From Candidatus Contendibacter odensensis (GTDB lineage Bacteria; Pseudomonadota; Gammaproteobacteria; Competibacterales; Competibacteraceae), in assembly GCA_002747185.1 (NCBI GenBank), contig PDTV01000005.1:1-64000 (forward strand): a stretch of DNA of 64,000 bases. Direction: 5' to 3'. A program made the translations under genes and the position numbers. The notes beneath the pieces were generated by a model. The model made no database searches. It was not told the origin of the DNA and worked only from the letters and a program-made list of their open reading frames with translations. The number at the start of each line of letters is the position of its first letter. The stretch's first letter is position 1. Shown here in pieces: positions 9,282-19,207 of this stretch.

Positions 9282-9768
9282 TCGCTATACCATGCTGTGG
9301 ATATATACTAAAAAATAACTTTATCCATTTTAGCATATACTAGATTCGGAAAATATTTAAGTGTCTCTCTGGTTAAGAGAATCGGCTCTAATAATGCCTG
9401 GGGTGTATCTAGTATATCTTGAATATGGCCGTTCATGTTACTTTCCGGTGGGTGGATTAGAGAAAATCTACCCTGGCCTAATGAAGCCATGAATAATATA
9501 AGCTAATATAGGCAGCGAAGATCTGGCCAGGCAAGGTTGGTTGAGAAGGTGCAGTTTATAGCAGATAAATGAGTATTTGAGGCCAAATTTAACAACGCTG
9601 GATCAAGCAAGGTAATTATTCAGAGGTTCCCTAAACCGTTTGATGCGCAATTTGATGGGCTTTTTGCTGGTGATTGTTTTCTCTATAAATTATTGGCCTT
9701 AAAAATTTGGGATTTTTTGCTATATCGATCTGATTGGTCTATATCTCAGTTTTAAACATAGGGCTAAT
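9282..9768. other. Gene-less stretch between the lipase operon and the cupin gene
   Basis: About 490 A+T-rich bases. A 60-codon minus-strand frame at 9308-9490 has no recognisable protein features and no good ribosome site, so I do not call it. The promoter for the lipase operon should lie in the right part (9282-9400 on the minus strand). No tRNA, repeat or insertion-sequence end seen. Confidence 0.5.
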
Positions 9769-10110
9769 TTATGTGAAAAAGTGACGTACAGCTCCGAAAA
9801 ATGCCAGTACTGTCAAATCCTCTTCAATGTCGAAAAAAGCATGATCACAAGCGGCGTGTATATACATAAGTGTATCTTTTTGCACTACATGTTCCTTATC
9901 GCCTATTCTCAGTCGGCCACGGCCTTTCAGTACCAGATAAAGCTCATCTTCTTCGTGGGCACGTTGCATTTCCTTGGAGTTGGCGGGTAGATGGTAGATC
10001 GCACAACTTAGTGATGGTGTGCGTAAAAATTCCTGGAAACTTAAATTATCCGGATTTATTTTTGCCAGTAGTTCAGGCAGTTGAAAGACCAGCCATTCTT
10101 TTTTTTTCAT
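9769..10110 (-). CDS. Cupin-domain protein
   Basis: 113-residue single-domain cupin. The metal-binding pattern is visible as RAHEEDELYLVLKGRGRLRIG (motif 1; His, Glu, Glu) and HAACDHAFFDIEEDLTVLAFFG (motif 2; the second His). Such small cupins are often mannose-6-phosphate-isomerase-like or ligand sensors; no substrate can be assigned. It begins with a run of Lys codons made of nine A's (MKKKEW). It is divergent from the DUF72 gene, with about 97 bases between the starts that must hold both promoters. Confidence 0.75.
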   Translation of the reverse strand: MKKKEWLVFQLPELLAKINPDNLSFQEFLRTPSLSCAIYHLPANSKEMQRAHEEDELYLVLKGRGRLRIGDKEHVVQKDTLMYIHAACDHAFFDIEEDLTVLAFFGAVRHFFT

Positions 10111-10207
10111 AGCACGCCGTACCCTTCAGAGAACAATTTAGAGTGTAATAATTTTTAGATTAGCTTATGTTGAGATCTGATTTTTAATAATTCAAGAGTG
10201 ACCGATC

Positions 10208-11062
10208 ATGACACTTGCTCGTTATCATCTAGGTTGTCCCGTTTGGAGTAATCGTGATTGGGTGGGCAGGCTATTTACTATGGATGCAAAGCCGGTTGAT
10301 TTTTTGCACCAATATTCAATGATCTTTAATACGGTTGAAGGGAACAGTTGTTTTTATGGCCTGCCTCGACCAGAGACAATTGTCCGTTGGCGGGAGAATA
10401 CCGTGCCGGGTTTTCGGTTTTGCTTCAAGTTCCCTCGGGTTATCAGTCATGAACGGCGATTGCGTCACGCAACAGCAGAAACGACAGAGTTCTTGGAACG
10501 CATTCACCCACTGCTTGAATCAAGCCGGCTAGGGCCGAGCTTTTTGCAGCTACCACCTGGCTTCGGTGTGGATGGTTTGCCGATATTGCATGATTTTTTA
10601 AGCAGGTTACCCAAGGCATTTCCCTACGCCGTTGAGGTACGGCATCTCGATTTTTTCAATAAGGGTGATTCGGAGCGGCAACTAAACCGCATGTTGCTTA
10701 ATTTTGGCATAGATCGGGTTATGCTGGATAGCCGAGCGTTATTTGCGGCACAACCTGTTGATCAGGACATGTATATTGCGCAGGGCAGGAAACCTCGCTT
10801 GCCAGTACATGCAATCAGTCTGGGGAGGCGTCCCTTTATTCGCTATATTGGTCATCCTGATGTGGAAAAAAATCGATCTTTTTTCAAGCCATGGCTGGAT
10901 AAGCTGGTGCTGTGGCTGGATGAAGGTCAGGAGCCTTATGTGTTCATTCATACTCCTAATAATCAACGTGCGCCATGCCTCGCTCAGCTTTTTCATGAAG
11001 AATTGCATGCGCGTTACCCTGAAGTGGGTGCGTTGAATTATGGTGCAGCCTCGGAAAAGTGA
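10208..11062 (+). CDS. DUF72 family protein
   Basis: 284 residues of the DUF72 (YecE-like) TIM-barrel family. Characteristic pieces are the N-terminal LGCPVW, the FNTVEGNSCFYGLPRPETIVRW segment, FCFKFPRVISH, LGPSFLQLPPGF, and the late FIHTPNN motif. The family occurs with or without an iron-sulphur partner and its reaction is undetermined. The usual 'FNTVE-xxFY' substrate-side motif is intact, so it is probably functional. It stands alone, followed by a hairpin at 11146-11186. Confidence 0.85.
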   Translation: MTLARYHLGCPVWSNRDWVGRLFTMDAKPVDFLHQYSMIFNTVEGNSCFYGLPRPETIVRWRENTVPGFRFCFKFPRVISHERRLRHATAETTEFLERIHPLLESSRLGPSFLQLPPGFGVDGLPILHDFLSRLPKAFPYAVEVRHLDFFNKGDSERQLNRMLLNFGIDRVMLDSRALFAAQPVDQDMYIAQGRKPRLPVHAISLGRRPFIRYIGHPDVEKNRSFFKPWLDKLVLWLDEGQEPYVFIHTPNNQRAPCLAQLFHEELHARYPEVGALNYGAASEK

Positions 11063-11145
11063 AGGGACTTTTCAATGGTAAGGTAAGGCAATGCCGGTAT
11101 CTAGTGCTCTCCCTGCAGGCTTGTTTGTGTAAGGCGCCTTCAAGT

Positions 11146-11186
11146 CAGATAGCCGCCGAAAATCAATAGGTTTCGGTGGCTATCTG
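11146..11186 (+). terminator. Strong hairpin downstream of the DUF72 gene
   Basis: 16-bp stem, cagatagccgccgaaa (11146-11161) with tttcggtggctatctg (11171-11186), one G-U pair, 9-base loop. No U-run follows, so it is only a possible terminator for either converging transcript (DUF72 gene from the left, kinase locus from the right). Confidence 0.45.
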
Positions 11187-11228
11187 AAGCCATCGCTTTT
11201 GGGGCGGTGGTATCTTGGGCGCTGGTAG

Positions 11229-11945
11229 CTAGCGTGGAGGAGGTTGTGCAAATCCGCTGTTATTATCTCGGCGTGGGCGATGAGCTCGGCGATTATATTG
11301 TCGGGCATCTGTCCACCTGTTAATTTCTCGATTGGTATTGTTCAAACCTTGTTGAATTTCATGGCTTATTGAGCGGCTCTTGTGTTCTATCCACTCACCA
11401 ACGGCTTTAGCCTTACGACGGATGTTTTTAGCAGTACGATTAGCGTCCTTGCGGAGACGAGCGATAGTGTTGTTAGGTTGAGAGCGTTTCTTTAGTGGTT
11501 GGCTTCGTCTTTTAGCCCGCTGTTTTTTAGGTTTGGGTTGCGAGCGGCTGATGAGTTTGATTGGCGGAGGAGCCGGTTTTGACCTGGATACCAGCTTGAT
11601 TGGTGGGGGCGTCACCTTTGGCTTTGGCTTGGACACTAGTCTGATTGGCGGTAATTCAGGCTGTTTTGGTTTTGCGCGAACAGGGACTTTTTTTCGGGGT
11701 GTTTTTGGTGATGCTGTGTGAGCGCGGGCTGTCCTGGTTTTCGTCGCTTTTCTGGTCGAACGCTTCCTGGTATTCGATGGGGTGGATGCACTTTTTTCAG
11801 GCGCGGCCTGTTTGGTGGTAGCTGTTTTAGCGGAAAGCCGTTTTTTAGATGCTGCACGCTCACGTTTGGCGGTAGCTGTTTTAGCGGAAAGCCGTTTTTT
11901 AGATGCTGCACGCTCTAGCGGAAAGCCGTTTTTTAGATGCTGCAC
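11229..11945 (-). pseudogene. Out-of-frame basic C-terminal tail of the Ser/Thr kinase
   Basis: This frame encodes about 230 residues of Lys/Arg/Pro/Ser/Thr-rich, low-complexity protein (repeats of SAKTATAKRERAASKKRL, then PPIKLVSRSKP and PPIKLISRSQP motifs, then a KRAKRRSQPLKKR stretch). It has no start region of its own. The same repeat ends the upstream kinase in another frame, and a 20-bp loss in one repeat copy (near 11915) accounts exactly for the frame difference; restoring 20 bp would give one protein of about 790 residues. The tail resembles nucleic-acid- or envelope-binding basic regions. I read it as the detached tail of the kinase, not a separate gene. Confidence 0.7.
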
Positions 11946-11990
11946 GCTCGCGTTTGGCGGTAGCTGTTTTAGCGGAAAGCCGTTTTTCAG
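11828..11990. repeat. 54-bp coding tandem repeat with one 34-bp unit
   Basis: The block starting 'tagcggaaagccg' begins at 11828, 11882, 11916 and 11970. Spacings are 54, 34 and 54 bp. The short unit lacks 20 bp ('acgtttggcggtagctgttt'-like) present in the others. A multiple-of-three repeat interrupted by a non-multiple unit produces the frameshift in the kinase gene. Confidence 0.9.
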
Positions 11991-13578
11991 GCACAGCCTG
12001 TTTGTCGGTGGTTGATGAAGTTTTGACCTTGCTTCCCTGTGTTACTGTGGTAGATATTGATGATGGTATGGCAATCCTGTGTTTTTGCGCCGTCGCGGTT
12101 TCAGTCGTTGGTTCCGACCGGGGTGAAACATCTATTGGCTGATCATTAGCCACTGTTGGAGTCGATTGTTCAGCGTTAGGCTCGGCTGTTGCAGGCAATG
12201 AGCTAAAATTTATAACGGGTTCAAGTGATTCGTGTGTTGATTGTGGCAGTGCATCTGGCGGGTTTGCAGGAGCCCCTGTGGGTATAAAATCCTTGCTGAC
12301 TGTTGTTTGCAATGACGCCCTGGGGTGTATTGCATTTTCAGTATTGGAATCGGGCTGGATCATGGCCCAGGCCAAGGCGCCGATCATGCCAAGGGCTGCC
12401 AGCAGTCCAGCGCTGCGTTGCCGTACTGCTGGATGTTTTTTTAAGGTTGCCTGATTGCCTTGATTATTGCCAGATGCACGAGGTCGGATACGACGGGGAC
12501 GTAGATTAACCGGTTTTTCGGAGGGTAGTATAGGTTTAGATTCCGCGACAGGATTAAGCTCAGGTTCCGGGGCAGGTACAGAAGTGTGCAGATCTGTAGC
12601 CGATATTAGGCCCATGCCCAGTACGTGATAAATATCCGCACTACAGCCTGGGCGGTCGTCAGGATGGCTCGCCAGTAACTGTATAATCAACTGATTGAGT
12701 GAAGTGGCCCACTGGGTCTGGCCAGGATTACCGGGTTCCTGATCTGTCCAGTGCCGGATAGCGTTTTGGAGCAGCACCTGCTCTCGATCATCCAGCCCAC
12801 CAAGCTTTCCATGATATCGAATAGCACCTTCCTGTCCGTATTGAGCAAGTAGTTGACCCAGTTGTCGCTGTGCTTCCGTGCTGGGCTCACCGGTTATCAG
12901 CGTAAATAGCAATAAACCCAGCGCGTAGTAATCGGCTCTGTAGTCAACAGCATATTCGCAAACATTGTTATTTTGGCGCACCGGCAGCATTTGCTCTGGA
13001 GCCATGGTGGCCGGAGTCCCGATGAATGAGCGGGTATGATGACCGTTCTCAAGCCGCAGCGAACCAAAGTCAGCGAGTTTTAGCAACGCACCATCATGGT
13101 TGACCAGGATATTACTGAATTTAAGGTCCCGATAGACAAAACCGGCTTGGTGTACCGTATCCAGTCCGCTAAGAATTTGTTTGACCCAGTTCAGGATACT
13201 ACTGAGCGTTGGTGGTGCGTTGCCCATGCGCCGTTGTTTTGCCAACCACTGGCCAAGATGACATTGCATCTGTTCCAGTACGAGTACAGGTTGGTCATCC
13301 AGCTGGCCGTGATCAATGAGGGTAATGATGTGTCGGGATTGCTCGGCATCCAGCCGGCACAGGAAGGCAATTTCCTGTTCCAGGTGGTCACGCCAATAGC
13401 GGTGTAAGGTAGGATCAACTGCCGCCATGGCTTCAGCATTGATGATTTTGAGGGCGACAGGGCCGCCAGCAGAATCAGTCGCTGACCAGACTTCGCCATA
13501 ACTGCCGGAGCCGTTGGATAGTATGAAGTTAAGTCGATAGTCCTTGTGGTTGATGGTGACGTACTCACCGCTATTCAT
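11899..13578 (-). CDS. Membrane-anchored Ser/Thr protein kinase, tail frameshifted
   Basis: Hanks-type kinase, 559 residues as read. The N-terminal domain has the Gly-rich loop GSGSYGEVW, ATP lysine in VALKI, catalytic loop YRDLKFSNILV, DFG in LADFGSLRL, and an MAPEQ activation-segment end, so it looks active. A single membrane helix lies near residues 387-408 (LLAALGMIGALAWAMI), leaving a C-terminal Ser/Pro/Thr-rich segment outside. I take the start at 13578 (MNSGEYV), preceded by GGAG, over 13605. The protein ends a few residues after the tail repeats because of the 20-bp loss near 11915; the rest of the tail continues in another frame to 11229. Divergent from an ftsW-like remnant and an FHA gene, probable partners. 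Confidence 0.85.
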   Translation of the reverse strand: MNSGEYVTINHKDYRLNFILSNGSGSYGEVWSATDSAGGPVALKIINAEAMAAVDPTLHRYWRDHLEQEIAFLCRLDAEQSRHIITLIDHGQLDDQPVLVLEQMQCHLGQWLAKQRRMGNAPPTLSSILNWVKQILSGLDTVHQAGFVYRDLKFSNILVNHDGALLKLADFGSLRLENGHHTRSFIGTPATMAPEQMLPVRQNNNVCEYAVDYRADYYALGLLLFTLITGEPSTEAQRQLGQLLAQYGQEGAIRYHGKLGGLDDREQVLLQNAIRHWTDQEPGNPGQTQWATSLNQLIIQLLASHPDDRPGCSADIYHVLGMGLISATDLHTSVPAPEPELNPVAESKPILPSEKPVNLRPRRIRPRASGNNQGNQATLKKHPAVRQRSAGLLAALGMIGALAWAMIQPDSNTENAIHPRASLQTTVSKDFIPTGAPANPPDALPQSTHESLEPVINFSSLPATAEPNAEQSTPTVANDQPIDVSPRSEPTTETATAQKHRIAIPSSISTTVTQGSKVKTSSTTDKQAVPEKRLSAKTATAKRERAASKKRLSARACSI

Positions 13579-13745
13579 AACGCATTTCTCCATCCATCCT
13601 GTCACCCGTAAGGCAGAACAATCACGTCAATACACTAGAGATACAAACGCACAATCGAACTTCACCCCAATAAATCGACATTATTTGTTTTGAAACCTAT
13701 ACAGCAACTGAATCACGTCATGGCAAGCACGATCTGGAGATTCAT

Positions 13746-15189
13746 CTGATTAGGATATCGAAGTACCGTAAGCGGGTGCTTCGGTATCCTGCACTGGTAT
13801 TGGCCATAACACTAATGGCGGCTGGCTGGTTACCGGACAATGTGCGAAGCATTATACCGGGTTGTGTTGGCAGATCATGTTGGTATTAGGTCTGGTGCTT
13901 GTTTGGGATTGCATTTAAATTGCCTGATTGTGCCAGTGTTGTGTTGTGGTTGTATCTGTTGGCTTGGTTGGCGTTGGAATTATGGTCATGGTCGGTGCGC
14001 TTACCGTGGAGTATTGGCTTGCTGGCGGTGTTGGTTGTATTACCAGGCAGTAGTTTGGTTACGCTGCTGCAACTGGAGGTCGGCGCGGCTGAATCAGGGT
14101 TAATGCGCTACGGTTTAAGCGGTGCAGCGCTCGCAGGTGCTTTCAGTGGGTTGGCATGGGTTGTTATGGTTTAAACTGTGGCCGTTGGCCGGATTGAAGA
14201 TCAAGCGGCCTTTGCGGGGATTGGCTTACTCAGTGGAATAGTAGGGCTGCTGCTGATGGCACAAACTGTTTTTGGTGATGAAAGCGGCTGGGCCGGTTTG
14301 CAGTCGCTTGAGTTGACCAGGCTGGCGTTAGTGGTAGTAACCGCCTATAGGCCGGCGCTACATGTGCGACTGTGGAGAGATCATGCTGACTTTGCCAACA
14401 TGTTGTCATGGTGGCGTTATTTGGTACCTTTGGTATTACTGATTGTTGTGAGCGGCTTTGCCTTGTTATTGCTGCGTGATTTTTTCTCCACTGGTATTGT
14501 TATTGCTATGGATGCTGGCTTTGGTGTGGGCTTGTTTGCGGGTACACCCGCAATCGAGCTGCCGCTGGATGAGAAAGACAGCATTGTTGGTGATTGTATT
14601 GGCGCTGGTGTTGGGTACGGCTTTTTTATGCCGACAACCCGAATCATTTCCGTTGGATTTTCAGATTAGCTGTATTCGGGTGCGGGTAGTGCCAGAGCAT
14701 TGTCCACATGCAGGCTATCGGCCAAGGCAAGCGCGCAACGAAATTCGGGCAGGTGGCTGGTACGGTGATATTTGGCACAATACCGTCAATGGTCGGGTTA
14801 TGACAGTGCCTGCAGTTGAGCGTGATTTTGCAGCGACATTTTTTCTAAATCGCTATGGCAGGCGGGCTGGACTGATACTCGCTGGGTTACAGGCCCTGTT
14901 TATTCTATTGTTAATGAAGATAGCTGATTGTGCGTGGCTATGGGCAGAGGATAGTGATCAGCAATGTGATGCCTGGAGCCGGTTCATCGGCTTTGGCGTG
15001 TAGGGTGGTGGAGCGCTGCTCACAGCACAGTTTCTGGTATCTTGGGGAACGGACCGGGGTTGTTTGCCCGTTGTGGGGCAACCCATGTCACTGTTATCAA
15101 CGGCTGGTAGTCATCTGATGTTTTTTGTTTTGCCGATCGTGGCACTAGCCATCGCTAGCGAGGAGGGGTGTAATGACGACCCACTCTGA
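13746..15189 (+). pseudogene. FtsW/RodA/SpoVE-family protein, broken by stops and frameshifts
   Basis: Conceptual repair gives a polytopic SEDS-type protein. Visible pieces are an N-terminal helix (RYPALVLAITLMAAGW), GDESGWAGLQSLELTRLALVV (the 'xPSELxKL' region), LRDFSPLVLLLLW after correcting one extra T in the T-run at 14479-14484, ARNEIRAGGWYGDIW, VPAVERDFAATFFLNRYG, and the C-terminal signature LPVVGQPMSLLSTAGSH then LPIVALAIASEE. In-frame stops lie at 13887 (TAG), 14172 (TAA) and 15001 (TAG). The repaired frame ends at 15189, overlapping the FHA gene start by 17 bases, so the two were translationally coupled. SEDS proteins polymerise glycan strands; kinase-FHA-SEDS grouping recalls the actinobacterial PknA/B-RodA-FHA locus. 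Sequencing error could explain one lesion, hardly all. Confidence 0.75.
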
Positions 15190-16960
15190 TGCACTGGTTG
15201 CATCTGATTACATTGTGTGTGCGACATTACGTAAAGTAGCGGACGTGTTCAATGTCGAGCTGCTATGGGAACGCATTCGCAGCGGTCAAGATGGCGTGTT
15301 TCTCGCTGAGGCGTTGAAACGTCGTCCACGCACTGCTCGTACTCGTCAGCGTAAGGAAACCTATTACAGTCATGTTATTGTGCGTATTCCTGAACGGGAT
15401 TATTTGCGAGATGATCGACTGGAAGATGGTTTTGCCCGGAACGCACTGCAAGAGGATTTGGTGCTCTTGCATGAGCAGCATCTGGCGCAGTATCTGGATG
15501 ATGACATGGAGGTACGTTACCAGGTCGAGCCGGATACCGGATTGCGGGTGGGTGAGGTGCGGTTTCTGTTTGGTCGCGGCATCTATATACCGGCGTGTGA
15601 CGAGTCACCAGCATTCCGTATTCAGGTCGCTGGCAAAGACAAGGATAGCTGGCGAACTGTGGGTATTATCTACCCCGGTCAGCGTTTGACTCTACTCAAT
15701 GGCAATCGACGCAGTAGCACATTTGCCATTGGAGGCTGGCCTTTCCTGGGCGGGCAATCGGTGTTGCTGGTGCAGCGTGCTGACGATTCGGGCTCGGTCG
15801 ATGTGGTCGCCGAACCACCGAGTGGTCTGATTCTGGACTGTGGCAGTGATGGCGAAGTGATGGTCAGTGATCACCGAGGTCGGGGTTTATGGCTACGGGT
15901 TGTTGCGCTGTCAACCGAGATGGAATCATCTGCATACTGGTTGTCAACTGTTCCAAAACCAGCAAAGTCATTGTTGCCACCTGATGAGGGTACGCTAGCG
16001 GTTGAGCCAGAAATAGAGCCGGTAGCCCTTGAAACAGATACCGGTATCGGTGTAGACACCCAGTCAGGGCACGTGGTTGCTGAGGAGCCTTATACTGGTG
16101 TTGATCATAGAGGACGACGGGAGCCGGTACTTGGAATGCCGGTAAATGTCGGCAGGCCGCCAGAAGCCGATGCAATGGAGCCGTTGCCATCGTCTGAATG
16201 GCCGTCACCGCCGCCGACACCCGCTACTATTGCCTTTGAAAGGCCATGGCCTGATGTGACCATGGCAGCTTCGGAGCCGTCACCGCCGGAGGCACATCTA
16301 CATATCGTCGGTATTGCATTGCAGCGCTTATCGGTTTACGAGGCTGCCGGTATTCGTGACTGGCGCATTCATTTTGATCCGGCAGGTGCAGTCGTGCCAG
16401 GGCATCATGCCAATGCTGTGGTGCGATTACGGATTGATAGCAGTGATCGGGTATTTGGTGAAATCCAGGAGCAGTCAACGCTACTGAATGTACCGAGTGT
16501 ATGGCAGCCGCTCACTGGTTTGGCACTCACATTACAGGCTGTACCTGTACCTATGGCAGATCATTATTTGGGCTGGGTGCATTTGCCCGCACCACTGGAT
16601 TTGTCGATACGATGCGAGCGAGATTTCAGCTTTGGGCGTGGTTCAGAGGCCGATATTGCACCACGATTATTAGCCGACCCTCAAGCACTGCGTTGGCGCA
16701 ATGTCGAGTCATCGGGGGGCGCGGGTATTAATGCGGAGTACCTGGGATTATCGCGCTGTCATTTACGGTTGCAGGCACGACAGGGTAATTGGCATGTGGC
16801 GTTAGAAAGCCACAATATGCCGACGTATCGATTATCGCCATCAGGTGATCATTTGGATATCCTGACTCCAGATACCCATACCAGACTCATTGCCAGAGTC
16901 GGTGAATTATTGGTAGTCGGTGGTTATGTGTTGTCACTGGGAAGCATGGCCGCGCCGTGA
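15173..16960 (+). CDS. FHA-domain protein with FhaA-like N-terminal region
   Basis: 595 residues. The C-terminal ~115 form a forkhead-associated phosphothreonine-binding domain: FSFGRGSEADI (about 483-493, the conserved GR), LSRCHLRLQ (the SxxH site) and a closing LVVGGYVLSLG. The N-terminal ~230 (VEPDTGLRVGEVRF, ... IYIP) resemble the extra domain found before FHA in actinobacterial FhaA, an impression not tested by search. Residues ~255-375 are Pro/Glu-rich linker. A strong GAGGAGGGG ribosome site lies at 15160-15168. It is coupled to the ftsW-like remnant upstream and divergent from a membrane Ser/Thr kinase, the likely source of the phosphothreonine it reads. Confidence 0.75.
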   Translation: MTTHSDALVASDYIVCATLRKVADVFNVELLWERIRSGQDGVFLAEALKRRPRTARTRQRKETYYSHVIVRIPERDYLRDDRLEDGFARNALQEDLVLLHEQHLAQYLDDDMEVRYQVEPDTGLRVGEVRFLFGRGIYIPACDESPAFRIQVAGKDKDSWRTVGIIYPGQRLTLLNGNRRSSTFAIGGWPFLGGQSVLLVQRADDSGSVDVVAEPPSGLILDCGSDGEVMVSDHRGRGLWLRVVALSTEMESSAYWLSTVPKPAKSLLPPDEGTLAVEPEIEPVALETDTGIGVDTQSGHVVAEEPYTGVDHRGRREPVLGMPVNVGRPPEADAMEPLPSSEWPSPPPTPATIAFERPWPDVTMAASEPSPPEAHLHIVGIALQRLSVYEAAGIRDWRIHFDPAGAVVPGHHANAVVRLRIDSSDRVFGEIQEQSTLLNVPSVWQPLTGLALTLQAVPVPMADHYLGWVHLPAPLDLSIRCERDFSFGRGSEADIAPRLLADPQALRWRNVESSGGAGINAEYLGLSRCHLRLQARQGNWHVALESHNMPTYRLSPSGDHLDILTPDTHTRLIARVGELLVVGGYVLSLGSMAAP

Positions 16961-17305
16961 CCGGATGTTGGTGGCGATTTGTTTTTGCACTTGGGGGCGC
17001 GTCGAAGATGCTGGCATTGACCGCTTCAGCCGGGTCAATATGAGTCACTCGCGAAGAGTCGGGCCAACCTTCACGGGAATAATGGTTATTCTAATTGACA
17101 ATATCGTTATGCAGGATGCCAGGGTTGCCTTGCTTGATGGGGCTGCGACAATACGCTAGCTGTAATAAGCTTTTGTGTTTTTATATAACTGTTTGTTATT
17201 GTTTTATTTTCTTTCGCTACAAGCAGCAGATTCAAGATTTTTTATTTTTTGGCAGTTTTTTGAAGTTACCAATATCTATCCTTCGGTTTTTCTATGGAGT
17301 TTCCC
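16961..17305. other. Intergenic stretch before ilvD
   Basis: 345 bases. The right half turns A+T-rich (17160-17290) and probably holds the ilvD promoter; a TTGACA occurs at 17096-17101 but no convincing -10 follows at the right spacing. No leader peptide with branched-chain codons or attenuator hairpin was recognised. Confidence 0.4.
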
Positions 17306-19159
17306 ATGCCTGAATATCGTTCCCGCACGACTACCCATGGCCGCAATATGGCTGGCGCTCGCGCCCTTTGGCGAGCAACTGGCGTTAAGGATGATGATTT
17401 TAGCAAGCCGATTATTGCGGTTGTCAATTCATTTACACAATTTGTGCCGGGTCACGTTCATTTGAAGGATTTGGGACAGCTGGTGGCAGCCGAGATTGAT
17501 CAGGCAGGCGGTATTGCCAAGGAGTTTAATACCATTGCCGTTGATGACGGTATTGCCATGGGTCATGGCGGAATGCTGTATTCTCTGCCCTCGCGAGAGC
17601 TGATTGCCGATTCAGTTGAATACATGGTCAATGCCCATTGTGCAGATGCCATGGTGTGTATTTCTAACTGCGACAAAATTACCCCCGGTATGTTAATGGT
17701 CGCATTACGGCTGAATATTCCGGCTATTTTTGTGTCTGGTGGTCCGATGGAGGCCGGTAAAACACGGTTAGCGGGCAAACATGTTAAATTGGATCTGGTT
17801 GATGCCATGATCAGCGCCGCTGATGCCAATGTTGACGATGGAGCCGTGGCACAGATTGAGCGCTCTGCCTGTCCCACGTGTGGTTCTTGCTCTGGAATGT
17901 TTACTGCCAATTCGATGAATTGCCTTACTGAGGCATTGGGTCTGAGTTTGCCCGGCAATGGTTCACTACTGGCCACACATGCTGATCGTAAGGCACTATT
18001 TCTGGAAGCAGGGCGGCGTATTGTGGCATTGACCCGACGTTATTATGAACAGGACGATGCCACAATACTGCCACGAAGTGTGGCTGGCTTTGATGCCTTT
18101 GAAAATGCAATGTGCCTTGATATTGCGATGGGCGGCTCCACCAATACCGTGCTGCATTTGCTGGCTGCTGCTCAGGAAGCTGGTGTTGATTTCACCATGC
18201 GTGATATTGATCGGCTATCACGACAGACACCGAATCTATGCAAGGTGGCGCCGTCAACCCAGCTTTATCATATGGAAGATGTTCATCGGGCAGGTGGTGT
18301 GATCGGCATTCTTGGCGAACTTGATCGTGCCGGATTGCTACATCGCGAGGTGCGGACTGTTTACAGTGAAACGCTAGGTGATGCGTTGGATGATTGGGAT
18401 ATTGTCCGCCCCAGTGCTTCGGATGAGTCAAGACGGCGTTACTCTGCCGGGCCGGCCGGTATTCCGACTCAGGAGGCCTTCAGTCAGGATACCCGCTGGC
18501 CGAATCTGGATGTGGATCGGCGCGAAGGATGTATCCGTGATCAGGCACACGCTTATTCACAAGATGGTGGTTTAGCGGTGTTATACGGTAATCTGGCTGA
18601 AGAAGGTTGTATCGTTAAAACAGCAGGTGTAGATGAAAGTATCCTACACTTTAAGGGTGCAGCGCGCATTATGGAAAGCCAGGAAGAAGCTGTTGAGGCT
18701 ATTTTGGGAGAACGCATCCAGCCCGGTGATGTGGTTTTAATTCGTTATGAGGGACCAAAAGGCGGCCCAGGAATGCAGGAAATGCTGTATCCAACCAGCT
18801 ATCTGAAATCCAAGGGCTTGGGCAAGGCCTGCGCCTTGGTGACCGATGGTCGTTTTTCCGGTGGTACGTCAGGATTATCTATCGGGCATGTCTCACCAGA
18901 AGCTGCTGAGGGTGGAATTATCGCATTGGTTGAAGATGGCGATATGATCGAAATCAGTATTCCTGACAGAACGATTCATTTGGTTATTTCTGATGAGGAA
19001 CTGGCGACACGCAGGCACAAACAACAGCAACGCGGTGCTGCCAAATTCACCCCACAGCAGCGTCAGCGTTCGGTTTCAGCCGCACTGCGTGCCTATGCTG
19101 CTATGACCACCAGCGCGGCCTATGGCGCGGTGCGTGATATTAATCAGCTCTATGTATAG
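17306..19159 (+). CDS. ilvD: Dihydroxy-acid dehydratase
   Basis: Iron-sulphur enzyme of isoleucine/valine synthesis that dehydrates 2,3-dihydroxy acids to 2-oxo acids. The start at 17306 ([19 protein letters not shown]) has GGAG 6 bases upstream and gives 617 residues, matching E. coli IlvD (616); an in-frame ATG at 17294 overlaps that ribosome site and is less likely. Cluster and active-site motifs are visible: [41 protein letters not shown], and the C-terminal [16 protein letters not shown]. Single gene here; other ilv genes are not in the window. Confidence 0.97.
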   Translation: MPEYRSRTTTHGRNMAGARALWRATGVKDDDFSKPIIAVVNSFTQFVPGHVHLKDLGQLVAAEIDQAGGIAKEFNTIAVDDGIAMGHGGMLYSLPSRELIADSVEYMVNAHCADAMVCISNCDKITPGMLMVALRLNIPAIFVSGGPMEAGKTRLAGKHVKLDLVDAMISAADANVDDGAVAQIERSACPTCGSCSGMFTANSMNCLTEALGLSLPGNGSLLATHADRKALFLEAGRRIVALTRRYYEQDDATILPRSVAGFDAFENAMCLDIAMGGSTNTVLHLLAAAQEAGVDFTMRDIDRLSRQTPNLCKVAPSTQLYHMEDVHRAGGVIGILGELDRAGLLHREVRTVYSETLGDALDDWDIVRPSASDESRRRYSAGPAGIPTQEAFSQDTRWPNLDVDRREGCIRDQAHAYSQDGGLAVLYGNLAEEGCIVKTAGVDESILHFKGAARIMESQEEAVEAILGERIQPGDVVLIRYEGPKGGPGMQEMLYPTSYLKSKGLGKACALVTDGRFSGGTSGLSIGHVSPEAAEGGIIALVEDGDMIEISIPDRTIHLVISDEELATRRHKQQQRGAAKFTPQQRQRSVSAALRAYAAMTTSAAYGAVRDINQLYV

Positions 19160-19207
19160 TGTAAACCGGTTTGATTTTTTGCCAAATTAGCACATGGAAA
19201 ACCCATC

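Noticed and set aside
9308..9490. 60-codon minus-strand reading frame
   Set aside because: No ribosome site, no domain, low-complexity intergenic surroundings; not enough to call a gene.
11718..12142. Plus-strand frames full of SGKPFFRCC repeats
   Set aside because: They are the antisense of the kinase tail repeats.
17096..17101. TTGACA as the -35 of an ilvD promoter
   Set aside because: No -10 at 16-18 bases; 17118-17123 is not TATAAT-like.
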